Below, in pieces: positions 44,305 to 52,694 of a stretch of DNA of 64,000 nucleotides (position 1 is the first letter of the stretch; each line of letters starts with the position of its first letter). A program made the translations under genes and the position numbers. The stretch covers positions 62,001 to 126,000 of the forward strand of contig NZ_QQBA01000002.1 of NCBI RefSeq assembly GCF_003350545.1, given 5' to 3'. A model generated the notes under the pieces. It was not told the origin of the DNA. It searched no databases and was given only the letters and a program-made list of their open reading frames with translations. Source of the DNA: Flavobacterium glaciei (GTDB lineage Bacteria; Bacteroidota; Bacteroidia; Flavobacteriales; Flavobacteriaceae).

Positions 44305-46773
44305 TTATCTTGGATTTAAAATCAATTCAATTCGTTTGATAGCATCTTCATAATGGTATTTTGTTTCTGCATTTACAGCTATGGTTTTAGCTACTGATAA
44401 AGTAGTTCTTAAAGCATTTAATTCACCTCTCACCAATCCTCTCAAATCAGACTGAGCCACATTGTAAAAATCAGATGGACGACCAGATTTGATTTCTTCT
44501 TTCATCAAATACGCCATTCTTTCGATGTATGCTCTTTGTAAATTTCTTCTATAAATCGTCACGTTTGATGGCAAATTAGCCTCTTTCCAAATTCCTTTGC
44601 GCATATCACTCAACAAATCCAAAGCTTTATAATTAGTAACTCCCATGATTTCTGCATCCATCAATCGACCAAGGCGCTCCAAACTCAAGACACTATTTAA
44701 ATGTCTGGCTTGTAGGTTTCTAAAACGTTCTGTGTATCCCGCATAATTTATGTTTTTCAGTGTACTAACATTTACCAACCACGTTGGGGAAGCAAAAGCA
44801 TTTTCTTGCAACCATTGCATCGCTTCTTGCTGTTTTGCTTTTGGTACAATCTCATAAATACTTCCTTTTTGGTTTGGTTTTTTGGTTGCTTCATAAACAC
44901 CTCCAACATTAGTAACCACATGGCCTACATACCTACTCCAAACGCCCAACATTTCTTCGTACAACTCCTCTAAATCTTCGTAATTATTAGTCACATCACT
45001 GGTCCATTCAGGTAAATGTGCCGCCACATATTGTAAGTTTTTAAGTCCGTACGAACCCGCTTTCATCGAATTATTTCCAATATCTTCTGTTTGCGAAGTT
45101 GGGTCAAAACTACTGCTTTGTGATCCAAATTTATACATAGGATTTCCAGCCTTTTCCATAATCCATTTGTCTAATGTAGGCACCTCGGCTTCAGGAGAAG
45201 CCATATTTGGAAGGTATCTATACCCCCAGTTGGTAGCATAATGATCGTAAGGTCCCATCTGGCGAATAAAACGCACGTTTTTATCTCCGGGTTGGGCAAT
45301 ATAATTAAAACGAGCATAGTCCATCAAACTCGCTGCAATTCCGTTTTTCTGTGTAAAATCACCGTTTCTGTAATCTTCAGTGTCATAGGCACAACTAGCA
45401 CCCATGTTATGAGGAAAACCAAGAGCATGTCCCACTTCATGCGCAATAACCATACGCATCATTTCACCCATTTCCTCGTCACTAGTATTTAATGTTCTTG
45501 CTGAAGGATTTGCCGCTCCAGTTTCTAACAAATACCGATTTCTGTACGAACGCAAGTGGTTGTGGTACCAAATCACATCACTCTCAATAATTTCTCCAGT
45601 TCTTGGGTCTGAAACACTTGGTCCAACCGCATTTCGTGTTGTACTCGCTACATAACGTATCACAGAATACCGAATGTCTTCCGGGCTAAAATCAGGATCT
45701 TGTTCTTTTGTTGGAGGATCTTTGGCTAGAATAGCATTTTTAAAACCAGCAGTTTCAAACGGCTTTTGCCAATCTTCAATTCCTTGCTTGATGTACTTGC
45801 GTAATTTTTCAGGCGTGGCAGGATCTAAATAATAAACAATAGGTTTGATAGGTTCCACCAGTTCCCCTTTTGCGTAAGCGACAGGATCTTTAGGCTCCAA
45901 TTTCCAACGGCGGATATAGGTTTTACTGTCGGATTTTAATTCGTTACTTCCATAATCAATTTGATTCATCGTAAACCAGCCCACTCTAGGATCTGCTAAT
46001 CGGGGTTGCATAGGTTTTTCAGGAAGTAAAATCATCGATTGATTCATCTGGATGCTGATTGTTTCTGAATCTGCCTGAACTGGCGGTTTTGAAGCATTAT
46101 AAGTAAAATCCTGAATTACTTCAATGTTCATGGGGAAACTTTTTATAGTGTTGATAAAACTACGGGTTTCATCCAGTCCTTTTACTTTATAAGTTTCTCT
46201 CATTTCACCTGATAAACCACTGATTGATTTTACATCGGTGCCATAAAATTTAGTCACATCAATCACCGTATTTGCAGAATCTTTACTGAACGCTACAATA
46301 TCAAAAGCAAATAAAGTAGGTTCATAATTATTTGATTTTACCGAAATACTGATAGGTAAACTGTCATTAGCTACTGCACTGAAGGATTTCAATTTGATAA
46401 GGATTTTATCTTGAAAACGCTGCCAAACAATCAACTGTTCATTAGTTTCAGAACCGGCATTTACATATCCGCCTCCTAAATTAGCAGGGAGTTTAGCTAA
46501 TCTACTAACCAAAAGCATGTCTTTATCTAAGTACTTATTGGGGATTTCGAAGAAATATTTTTTATCTACTTTATGAACCGTAAACAAACCCTCGTCAGAA
46601 ATAGCATTTTTAGTAATTACCTTACTGTATTCCTTAATTGTGCCTTCCGGTTTCTTTTCCGGTGGCGGAGCTATAGTGGTATTTTTATCTTTTTTTCTTT
46701 TGGATTGTGCAAATTGGTTGGTAGGCACGAGCATCATCGCAGCAATTGCTGTTAAAATGAAAAATTTCTTCAT
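44305..46773 (-). CDS. Secreted zinc metalloprotease, DUF5117/DUF5118 type
   Basis: 822 residues. A signal peptide MKKFFILTAIAAMMLVPTNQFAQ is followed by a DUF5118-like N-terminal segment, a DUF5117-like domain (PNKYLDKDMLLVSRLAKLP region) and a metzincin-type catalytic centre IAHEVGHALGFPHNMGAS at about 441-458, with the long zinc motif HExxHxxGxxH. Downstream are SLMDYARFNYIAQPGD, the Met-turn-like region, and a helical C-terminal domain. Proteins of this kind are common in Bacteroidetes and exported; substrates are unknown. It is monocistronic, convergent with the adenosine deaminase gene. Confidence 0.92.
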   Translation of the reverse strand: MKKFFILTAIAAMMLVPTNQFAQSKRKKDKNTTIAPPPEKKPEGTIKEYSKVITKNAISDEGLFTVHKVDKKYFFEIPNKYLDKDMLLVSRLAKLPANLGGGYVNAGSETNEQLIVWQRFQDKILIKLKSFSAVANDSLPISISVKSNNYEPTLFAFDIVAFSKDSANTVIDVTKFYGTDVKSISGLSGEMRETYKVKGLDETRSFINTIKSFPMNIEVIQDFTYNASKPPVQADSETISIQMNQSMILLPEKPMQPRLADPRVGWFTMNQIDYGSNELKSDSKTYIRRWKLEPKDPVAYAKGELVEPIKPIVYYLDPATPEKLRKYIKQGIEDWQKPFETAGFKNAILAKDPPTKEQDPDFSPEDIRYSVIRYVASTTRNAVGPSVSDPRTGEIIESDVIWYHNHLRSYRNRYLLETGAANPSARTLNTSDEEMGEMMRMVIAHEVGHALGFPHNMGASCAYDTEDYRNGDFTQKNGIAASLMDYARFNYIAQPGDKNVRFIRQMGPYDHYATNWGYRYLPNMASPEAEVPTLDKWIMEKAGNPMYKFGSQSSSFDPTSQTEDIGNNSMKAGSYGLKNLQYVAAHLPEWTSDVTNNYEDLEELYEEMLGVWSRYVGHVVTNVGGVYEATKKPNQKGSIYEIVPKAKQQEAMQWLQENAFASPTWLVNVSTLKNINYAGYTERFRNLQARHLNSVLSLERLGRLMDAEIMGVTNYKALDLLSDMRKGIWKEANLPSNVTIYRRNLQRAYIERMAYLMKEEIKSGRPSDFYNVAQSDLRGLVRGELNALRTTLSVAKTIAVNAETKYHYEDAIKRIELILNPR

Positions 46774-46995
46774 TTAATGGTTATTTAATGGTTAATCAAT
46801 ATCAAAAATATGTTTTAGTGTCTGCAAATTAAATTGTAATCATTGGTTTAACTTTTAATTAACAAACGTTTTATTTAATATTTTTCTTTTTAATATCAGT
46901 TATTTTACACCATAAAAAACAACTTTCTAGATTTGGTTTTAGTATTAAACTATCTGTTTTACATTAAATAAATCCTGAATCTCGAACAAAATTTA

Positions 46996-47526
46996 TTACA
47001 AAACACGTATCGCTTTTACAAATCTACGATTATAGCCCGGCTTTTTTAAGCTGGTAATAACCACTTTCATTTCACGACCTGAAGTAGAATGAATAAAATC
47101 ACTTTCCATACCTTTTGGATTTGTTACAATTCCCATATGGCCGATGACATTTCTGGTAGGACTCAAAAACAACAAAATATCACCTTTTTTCACATCAGAA
47201 ATTGGGATTTCTTTTCCAAAATACTCAAATTGTGACGAGCTGCGAGGAACCTTAATTTTAAAATTATTATAGACATAAAACACAAATCCGGAGCAATCGA
47301 ACCCATTCTTGCTACAGCCCGCTGCAACATAAGGTGTTCCTAATAATCCCATTCCAAAATTGACAATCTTGTTTCCCAAGGAATCATCATTTTCAATCGG
47401 ATCTACAAATGTCTTAGTGACAGTGTTTTCATTTCTTTGAGGAGACGATATAGCTGATTTAAATGCACCGTAGGTAAGGCTACCCAAAACAAACAGCGAT
47501 AAGCAAGTGAATACTAACAATTTCAT
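46996..47526 (-). CDS. NlpC/P60 family cell-wall peptidase
   Basis: 176 residues from ATG 47526, which gives a clean signal peptide (MKLLVFTCLSLFVLGSLTYG); two upstream in-frame Met codons would bury it. The NlpC/P60 domain has GLLGTPYVAAGCSKNGFDCSGFV with catalytic Cys near 85, RSSSQFEYFGKEI, DILLFLSPTRNVIGHMGIV with catalytic His near 135, and FIHSTSGREM with the third polar residue. It cleaves gamma-D-Glu-diaminopimelate-type bonds in peptidoglycan in the periplasm. It stands alone between the metalloprotease and a small membrane frame. Confidence 0.9.
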   Translation of the reverse strand: MKLLVFTCLSLFVLGSLTYGAFKSAISSPQRNENTVTKTFVDPIENDDSLGNKIVNFGMGLLGTPYVAAGCSKNGFDCSGFVFYVYNNFKIKVPRSSSQFEYFGKEIPISDVKKGDILLFLSPTRNVIGHMGIVTNPKGMESDFIHSTSGREMKVVITSLKKPGYNRRFVKAIRVL

Positions 47527-47630
47527 GGTATTTATATTTTTAAATTTCATAACAAAAATCAAATTAGTATTCTTTAAATTTCTATAATTGGAATCTCTGC
47601 ATGGTGTATTTTATATCTGAAACTGTACAC

Positions 47631-47759
47631 TTATGGAATACCATAAAGTTCCCCTTTAAAAACCTCACTAAATGATGTCAATTGCAGTGAAATCGCTTCA
47701 TAAAGTCCAAGTGCAAAAAGACAAACAATAAATATACCAATAAAATTATGGTATAACAT
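47631..47759 (-). CDS. Possible 42-residue single-span membrane protein
   Basis: A frame encoding MLYHNFIGIFIVCLFALGLYE and then a short polar tail ending ELYGIP. Residues 5-27 would make one transmembrane helix. It lies in the same direction as rluD upstream (72 bp past its stop, beyond the rluD terminator) and NlpC/P60 downstream. No -7 consensus was found just upstream and no family was recognised. Composition looks protein-like, but the call is weak. Confidence 0.3.
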   Translation of the reverse strand: MLYHNFIGIFIVCLFALGLYEAISLQLTSFSEVFKGELYGIP

Positions 47760-47804
47760 GATTTATATGCCTTTAAATACAATCAATCCTAATTACTTTC
47801 CACA

Positions 47805-47827
47805 AAAAAACCCCAATTTTGGGGCTT
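47805..47827 (-). terminator. Terminator after rluD
   Basis: CCCCAAAATTGGGG (47812-47825 on the plus strand reads CCCCAATTTTGGGG) is a perfect dyad followed on the minus strand by seven T residues, 10 bp after the rluD stop. Confidence 0.8.
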
Positions 47828-47835
47828 CTCCTATT

Positions 47836-48882
47836 CTATTCTTCTACTTCGTCTGTACCATGGGATTTTGAATATCCTCTCCATTTCTCGATACAATCCT
47901 GAAAATCCTGAGGAAGTTCTGTATCAAAACGCATCATCTCTCCAGTTGTAGGATGCACAAAACCTAATGTTTTAGCATGTAAAGCCTGTCTTGGCAAAGC
48001 TTTGAAACAATTGTCAATAAACTGTTTGTATTTTGTAAACGTAGTTCCTTTTAAAATTAAATGACCGCCATAACGTTCGTCATTAAATAAAGGATGTCCA
48101 ATGTGTTTTAAGTGTGCACGTATCTGATGTGTTCTTCCGGTTTCCAGTTGGCACGAAATCAATGTTACGTATCCAAAACGTTCCAATACTTTGTAATGCG
48201 TCACAGCAGGCTTTCCTATTTCAGGATCAGCAAAAACCGCCATTTGCATGCGATCTTTCAAGTGTCTTGCTAAGTTTCCTTCAATTGTACCTTTGTCCTC
48301 GGCAACATTTCCCCAAACTAAAGCTACATACTCTCTTTCAGAAGTTTTGGCTTCAAATTGCTTGGCTAGATGCGTCATCGCTGCTTCAGTTTTAGCAATC
48401 ACTAAAAGACCTGAAGTGTCTTTATCAATTCGATGAACTAAACCTGGACGTTCACTGCTATTCATTGGTAAATTCTCAAAATGAAAAGCTAATGCATTCA
48501 CTAATGTTCCCGTATAATTCCCGTGACCCGGATGTACTACCAATCCTGGCGGTTTATTAATCAATAAAAGCGTAGCATCTTCATAAACAATATTTAATGG
48601 AATGTCTTCGGGATCTACTCGGTTTTCAAAAGGAGGATGTGATAACATAACACGAACCACATCATTCGCTTTTACCTTGTAATTCGACTTTACAGTGGCG
48701 TCGTTTACAAAAATATTTCCTTCGGTAGCTGCAGTTTGTATTTTGTTGCGAGTCGCATTCTGAATTAGACTCATCAAGTATTTATCAATTCGCAAGGACG
48801 TTTGCCCTTTAGGAACTTCAAATCTAAAATGTTCAAATAACTCGTCTTCTAAATCTATTGTATCTATATTATTATTCATCAA
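47836..48882 (-). CDS. rluD: 23S rRNA pseudouridine synthase, RluD type
   Basis: 348 residues. An N-terminal S4 RNA-binding domain (LRIDKYLMSLIQNATRNKIQ, about 26-90) precedes the RluA/RluD catalytic domain, with the catalytic Asp in GLVHRIDKDTSGLLVIAKT near 153 and GRTHQIRAHLKHIGHPLFND near 244. It makes pseudouridines in helix 69 of 23S rRNA if it is the true RluD orthologue. Its start overlaps the end of the PASTA gene by 11 bp, so the two form an operon, an arrangement frequently seen in this phylum. Confidence 0.93.
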   Translation of the reverse strand: MMNNNIDTIDLEDELFEHFRFEVPKGQTSLRIDKYLMSLIQNATRNKIQTAATEGNIFVNDATVKSNYKVKANDVVRVMLSHPPFENRVDPEDIPLNIVYEDATLLLINKPPGLVVHPGHGNYTGTLVNALAFHFENLPMNSSERPGLVHRIDKDTSGLLVIAKTEAAMTHLAKQFEAKTSEREYVALVWGNVAEDKGTIEGNLARHLKDRMQMAVFADPEIGKPAVTHYKVLERFGYVTLISCQLETGRTHQIRAHLKHIGHPLFNDERYGGHLILKGTTFTKYKQFIDNCFKALPRQALHAKTLGFVHPTTGEMMRFDTELPQDFQDCIEKWRGYSKSHGTDEVEE

Positions 48883-49495
48883 CTGGTATTTCTTCTTCTA
48901 TTGGTGATGCAAGCGTATCAGCAGCATTTTCTTCTTCTTCGTAACTCATTTTTCCGTCTCCTAAAACCAAATCAATTTTAGATGATTTTAAGACTCTGTC
49001 CCCTGCATTCAGGTTTCTTCCTTTGAAACGCATTTCCAGTACCATGTCTTTACCAAGATTTGGAACATACGTAACCGTCCCTTCCTCAAGTCCTAACGCT
49101 TTCAATGTTGGAACGGCTTCACGATACGTTTTATTTACTAAATCAGGAATTCGCACGGATGAAAATCCTGAAGTATTTATTTTGATATATATTTTTCTTC
49201 CCACTTTTACCTTAGTACCCGGCGTTGGATTTTGCTCAACCACACTGTATTGTGGAAAATCACTTCTATAATCTACACTATCCAATAGCACATAATTTAA
49301 ATCTAAATCGTCCAGCTTTTCCTCCACTTGCTCTTCAGTCAATTTACTCAAATTTGGAACTTCAATTTCATGTCCATGATCTGTTGTAAAAGTCAACCAA
49401 TGCATAAACAAATAGACCAGAGTTACAATTATGGCTAAAACAATTAATACTTGTACAAAAAAGACACGGCTGGTAAGATACTTACGTAAACTCAT
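48872..49495 (-). CDS. PASTA domain membrane protein
   Basis: 207 residues from ATG 49495 (MSLRKYLTSRVF); a longer frame from 49540 would begin upstream of the predicted -7 element at 49516-49523. One membrane helix (about 12-35) anchors a periplasmic part with two PASTA repeats: IEVPNLSKLTEEQVEEKL onward and VRIPDLVNKTYREAVPTL onward. An acidic tail follows. PASTA repeats bind peptidoglycan fragments or beta-lactams. No kinase or transpeptidase domain is attached. It is transcribed with rluD and divergently from ddl, which puts a wall-sensing protein next to wall synthesis. Confidence 0.9.
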   Translation of the reverse strand: MSLRKYLTSRVFFVQVLIVLAIIVTLVYLFMHWLTFTTDHGHEIEVPNLSKLTEEQVEEKLDDLDLNYVLLDSVDYRSDFPQYSVVEQNPTPGTKVKVGRKIYIKINTSGFSSVRIPDLVNKTYREAVPTLKALGLEEGTVTYVPNLGKDMVLEMRFKGRNLNAGDRVLKSSKIDLVLGDGKMSYEEEENAADTLASPIEEEIPVDE

Positions 49496-49515
49496 AAATT
49501 TATTTTTATATGTGG

Positions 49516-49523
49516 CAAAGATA
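49516..49523 (-). promoter_or_regulatory. -7 promoter element of the PASTA-rluD operon
   Basis: TATCTTTG on the minus strand matches TAnnTTTG, 20 bp upstream of the chosen ATG. It decides against the longer reading of the PASTA gene. Confidence 0.5.
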
Positions 49524-49591
49524 AAGCTATTTCGTTTCAAAAAAAATGATAATTTTGTTTAATCGTTTTTAGGTATTGTACACGCTATTTT

Positions 49592-49676
49592 CTAGGAGCT
49601 TAATCCAGCTATTCGCTTGTATCTTTGCTTTTTTAAAGAAAAAAAACAAAGGATACCGCTGCTATCTGGGCTAAAA
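49592..49676 (+). repeat. Interspersed hairpin repeat, second full copy (ddl upstream)
   Basis: Contains TATTCGCTTGTATCTTTG, an A/T hairpin, CAAAGGATACCGCTGCTATC and a closing TGGGCTAAAA. The order CGCT-x-TATCTTT ... AAAGGATrCCGCTkCyATC matches the element at 26531-26620, though the flanks differ. It lies in the divergent region between the PASTA gene and ddl, about 60 bp before ddl. Confidence 0.65.
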
Positions 49677-49736
49677 CAAATGGTAACAAAACAGACTATT
49701 TTTTAACTAAAAGAATATCACTTTAAAACTCAAAAA

Positions 49737-50717
49737 ATGAAAAATATTGCCATCATCATGGGCGGGTATTCCAGCGAATATAAAATCTCTTTAATCAGCG
49801 GGAACGTTGTATATCAATTTCTGGACAAGACAAAATACAACGGATTCCGAATCCATATTTTTAAAGAAAAATGGGTATATGTTGATGCTAATGACACTGA
49901 ATTTCCTATCGATAAAAATGATTTTTCAGTAACCGTAGATGGTAACAAAATCAGTTTCGACTGTGTATTCAACGCTATTCACGGAACCCCCGGCGAAGAT
50001 GGATTGATGCAGGCGTATTTTGAATTATTAAATATTCCGCAAACTTCCTGCGATTATTATCAAGCGGCTTTGACGTTTAACAAACGTGATTTACTGTCGG
50101 TTCTAAAACCATACGGCATAAAAACTGCGACATCTTATTACTTAAACAAAGGCGATGTCATCAACACGGATGAGATTGTGGCTAAAGTTGGTTTGCCTTG
50201 TTTTGTAAAACCAAATAAAGCAGGTTCCAGTTTTGGAATTTCCAAAGTAAAAACTGTTGCCGAATTGCCAATAGCAATTGAAGTAGCTTACAAAGAAGAC
50301 AACGAAATCATCATAGAAAGTTTCCTTGACGGTACCGAAGTCTCAGTTGGTGTGATCAATTACAAAGGAACTGTAACTGTTTTACCAATCACCGAAATCG
50401 TTTCTGATAATGATTTCTTCGATTATGAAGCTAAATATTTGGGTAAATCACAAGAAATAACTCCGGCAAGAATCTCAGATGAAATGACACAAAAAGTAAG
50501 CGAAATAGCCAAACGCGCATACGAAGTCCTCAAAATGAAAGGTTTCTCCCGAAGCGAATTTATATTGGTAAACGGAGAACCGCACATGCTTGAAATGAAT
50601 ACAATTCCTGGACTTACGACGGAAAGTTTGATACCACAACAAGCGAAAGCAGCAGGAATAACACTTGAAGATTTATTTACTAATGCAATTGAATTAGCAC
50701 TAAACAATTACAATTAA
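49737..50717 (+). CDS. ddl: D-alanine--D-alanine ligase
   Basis: 326 residues, ATP-grasp family. The N-terminus has IIMGGYSSEYKISLISGN, followed by FNAIHGTPGEDGLMQAYFELL, PCFVKPNKAGSSFGISKV, EVSVGVINYKGT and the metal-binding LEMNTIPGLTTESLIPQQA near 283. It makes D-Ala-D-Ala for peptidoglycan in the cytoplasm. Its stop codon abuts the start of a zinc-ribbon protein gene, and coaD abuts that, so the three are one translationally linked unit. Confidence 0.96.
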   Translation: MKNIAIIMGGYSSEYKISLISGNVVYQFLDKTKYNGFRIHIFKEKWVYVDANDTEFPIDKNDFSVTVDGNKISFDCVFNAIHGTPGEDGLMQAYFELLNIPQTSCDYYQAALTFNKRDLLSVLKPYGIKTATSYYLNKGDVINTDEIVAKVGLPCFVKPNKAGSSFGISKVKTVAELPIAIEVAYKEDNEIIIESFLDGTEVSVGVINYKGTVTVLPITEIVSDNDFFDYEAKYLGKSQEITPARISDEMTQKVSEIAKRAYEVLKMKGFSRSEFILVNGEPHMLEMNTIPGLTTESLIPQQAKAAGITLEDLFTNAIELALNNYN

Positions 50718-51332
50718 ATGATATTTTACGGAACAAAATCAACTGCAATTAAAAATGGACTAATAAGAAATGTTACCTGTCCACATTGTCAAACAAATAC
50801 AGAAATGAATTATACTGTATTTGGAAGATATGCACACATTTACTGGATTCCGTTTTTCCCGATTGGAAAACAACAAATATTAGAATGCAATCATTGTAAA
50901 TCGACTTATGAACTAAAAAATTTACGCGAAGTTATTAAACAAAAGTTCTATAAAGAGCAAGAACAAAATCCTATAAAAACACCAATAACACATTTTACTT
51001 TTTTAATTATAATAGGGTTAGGTATTGCATTTGCCTTTTTTTCCAGCCTAAAAAGTGATTCTGATAGTACAGCATTTTCAGAAAATCCGAAAGTTGGGGA
51101 TGTCTTTTTTGAAACGACAAGTACTGGAAAATACTCCACTTCGAGGGTTACAAAAGTAACGAAAGACAGTGTTTTTGTTTTAGTAAACAATATGGAAATA
51201 GAACAAAAATCAAGTATTGATAAAATAAATATCGACAGCAATTTTACAACCGCTAAAGGTCGCTATAGCCGAAAACAAATCATAGATTTCTATAAAGAAG
51301 GAAAAACAATTTATAAAATTCAACGAAAATAA
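50718..51332 (+). CDS. Zinc-ribbon membrane protein of unknown function between ddl and coaD
   Basis: 204 residues. The N-terminal part has a four-cysteine zinc ribbon: CPHC near 21 and CNHC near 57, with YIYWIPFFPIGK-type sequence (YAHIYWIPFFPIGKQQI) between. One membrane helix follows (about 93-110). The remaining C-terminal part is polar, with VGDVFFETTSTGKYSTSRVTKV, and unrecognised. The start codon follows the ddl stop directly and the stop precedes the coaD start directly, so all three are tightly linked. The HIYWIPFFP segment is found in other zinc-ribbon domains of small Bacteroidetes proteins. No function can be given. Confidence 0.82.
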   Translation: MIFYGTKSTAIKNGLIRNVTCPHCQTNTEMNYTVFGRYAHIYWIPFFPIGKQQILECNHCKSTYELKNLREVIKQKFYKEQEQNPIKTPITHFTFLIIIGLGIAFAFFSSLKSDSDSTAFSENPKVGDVFFETTSTGKYSTSRVTKVTKDSVFVLVNNMEIEQKSSIDKINIDSNFTTAKGRYSRKQIIDFYKEGKTIYKIQRK

Positions 51333-51788
51333 ATGAGAAAAGCTATATTCCCAGGTTCATTTGACCCAATAACTTTAGGACACGAAGACATCATCAAAAG
51401 AAGCATTCCTTTATTTGATGAAATCGTAATCGCCATTGGTATCAATGCCGAAAAAAAATACATGTTTTCACTAGAAGACAGAAAACGTTTTATTGAAGAG
51501 ACTTTCAAAAACGAACCTAAAGTTTCAGTAATAACTTATGAAGGATTGACAATTGATTTGTGCCATAGATTAAAAGCAGATTTTATACTTCGTGGTTTGC
51601 GTAATCCCGCCGATTTTGAATTCGAAAAAGCAATCGCCCACACCAATCGCCGTTTATCAAAAATAGAAACCGTATTTTTACTAACAGCCGCAAGAACTTC
51701 TTACATCAGTTCTAGTATAGTGAGAGATGTAATCCGAAATGGAGGACAATACGAAATGCTGGTTCCTGATGCTGTTAGAGTGAAATAA
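51333..51788 (+). CDS. coaD: Phosphopantetheine adenylyltransferase
   Basis: 151 residues. The nucleotidyltransferase start MRKAIFPGSFDPITLGHEDI with the T/HxGH motif, RGLRNPADFEFEKAIAHTNR near 88 and the C-terminal TSYISSSIVRDVIRNGG are all diagnostic. It makes dephospho-CoA from phosphopantetheine and ATP, the fourth step of CoA synthesis. It is the last gene of the ddl unit. A long perfect hairpin follows 13 bp downstream. Confidence 0.96.
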   Translation: MRKAIFPGSFDPITLGHEDIIKRSIPLFDEIVIAIGINAEKKYMFSLEDRKRFIEETFKNEPKVSVITYEGLTIDLCHRLKADFILRGLRNPADFEFEKAIAHTNRRLSKIETVFLLTAARTSYISSSIVRDVIRNGGQYEMLVPDAVRVK

Positions 51789-51800
51789 TTTTAAGAGATT

Positions 51801-51860
51801 TTGTCAAGTCGAGCGCAGTCGAGACGTATCATTTAGTCTCGACTGCGCTCGACTTGACAA
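51801..51860. repeat. GC-rich hairpin with 25-bp perfect arms after coaD
   Basis: Left arm 51801-51825 (starts TTGTCAAGTCGAGCGCAG) and right arm 51836-51860 are perfect reverse complements around a 10-nt loop. The core GTCGAGCGCAGTCGAGA is a repeat I recall as widespread in flavobacterial intergenic DNA. It has no strong T run, so it is more likely a mobile or structural repeat than a terminator. Confidence 0.8.
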
Positions 51861-51934
51861 ATAAACAGTATCAATATTACTTGTGAAACGAGGCAATAAG
51901 CCGTACTTTCACCAAAAAATAAAAGCCATCAAAC

Positions 51935-52513
51935 ATGAGTGTAGAAAGAGAATTAAGTAAACGTAGCGGATCAAAATGTGAACTTTGTGGCGCAACCGAA
52001 AACTTAAAAGCATATCAAGTTTTACCAACTAAAAAAGGTGGACTTGACGAAAGTATTATGGCTTGCAGTACGTGTATTGACCAAATTGAAAATCCAGATA
52101 ATGTAGATCTTAACCATTGGAGATGTTTGAATGACAGCATGTGGAGCGAACATGCTGCCGTACAAGTTGTTGCATGGAGAATGTTAAGCCGTTTGCGAAA
52201 TGCAGGATGGCCTCAAGAATTATTAGACCAAATGTATCTTGATGAAGATACTTTAGCTTGGGCGCAAGCTACAGGCGAAGGTGAGGAAGACGAAAACAAA
52301 ATCATACACCGTGATAGCAATGGAGTAATACTAGAAACAGGAGACTCTGTAGTATTAATCAAAGATTTAAAAGTAAAAGGTTCCAGCATGGTGGCCAAAC
52401 AAGGGACTGCAGTGCGTAACATCAGATTAGACCATGAAAATGCGGAATACATTGAAGGTAAAGTAGATGGTCAGACTATTGTCATTATTACGCAATACGT
52501 TAAGAAAATATAA
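51935..52513 (+). CDS. PhnA-like (YjdM-type) zinc-ribbon protein
   Basis: 192 residues. An N-terminal zinc ribbon CELCGATENL and CSTC (near 16 and 48) and a C-terminal PhnA/YjdM SH3-like domain: RDSNGVILETGDSVVLIKDLKVKGSSMVAKQGTAV, with VDGQTIVIITQYVKK at the very end. Despite the name, PhnA-type proteins are not proven to act on phosphonates. The protein is cytoplasmic and acidic. It is monocistronic and followed by a terminator. Confidence 0.88.
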   Translation: MSVERELSKRSGSKCELCGATENLKAYQVLPTKKGGLDESIMACSTCIDQIENPDNVDLNHWRCLNDSMWSEHAAVQVVAWRMLSRLRNAGWPQELLDQMYLDEDTLAWAQATGEGEEDENKIIHRDSNGVILETGDSVVLIKDLKVKGSSMVAKQGTAVRNIRLDHENAEYIEGKVDGQTIVIITQYVKKI

Positions 52514-52601
52514 TTCTTATTTTAGTGAAAAGTGAGTGGTGAATCATGAATTGTGAATAACTCAGATGTACACTGACTTCCAAAAGAATCATTTTTAATA
52601 T

Positions 52602-52647
52602 AAAAAATCGTTAGCAGTAAGACTTTACTACTAACGATTTTTTTTTA
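52602..52647 (+). terminator. Terminator between phnA-like and helicase genes
   Basis: AAAAATCGTTAG plus AGTAA pairs with TTACT plus CTAACGATTTTT, one A/C mismatch, and is followed by eight or more T residues. It serves the convergent pair. Confidence 0.85.
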
Positions 52648-52694
52648 TAAACATTAGAAAAGGAATCAGTATTTTTATCACTTCTCACCACCTA

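Noticed and set aside
52520..52560. AGTGAGTGGTGA-like units either side of the terminator after the phnA-like gene
   Set aside because: Resemble degraded flavobacterial spacer repeats, but too short and irregular to define here.
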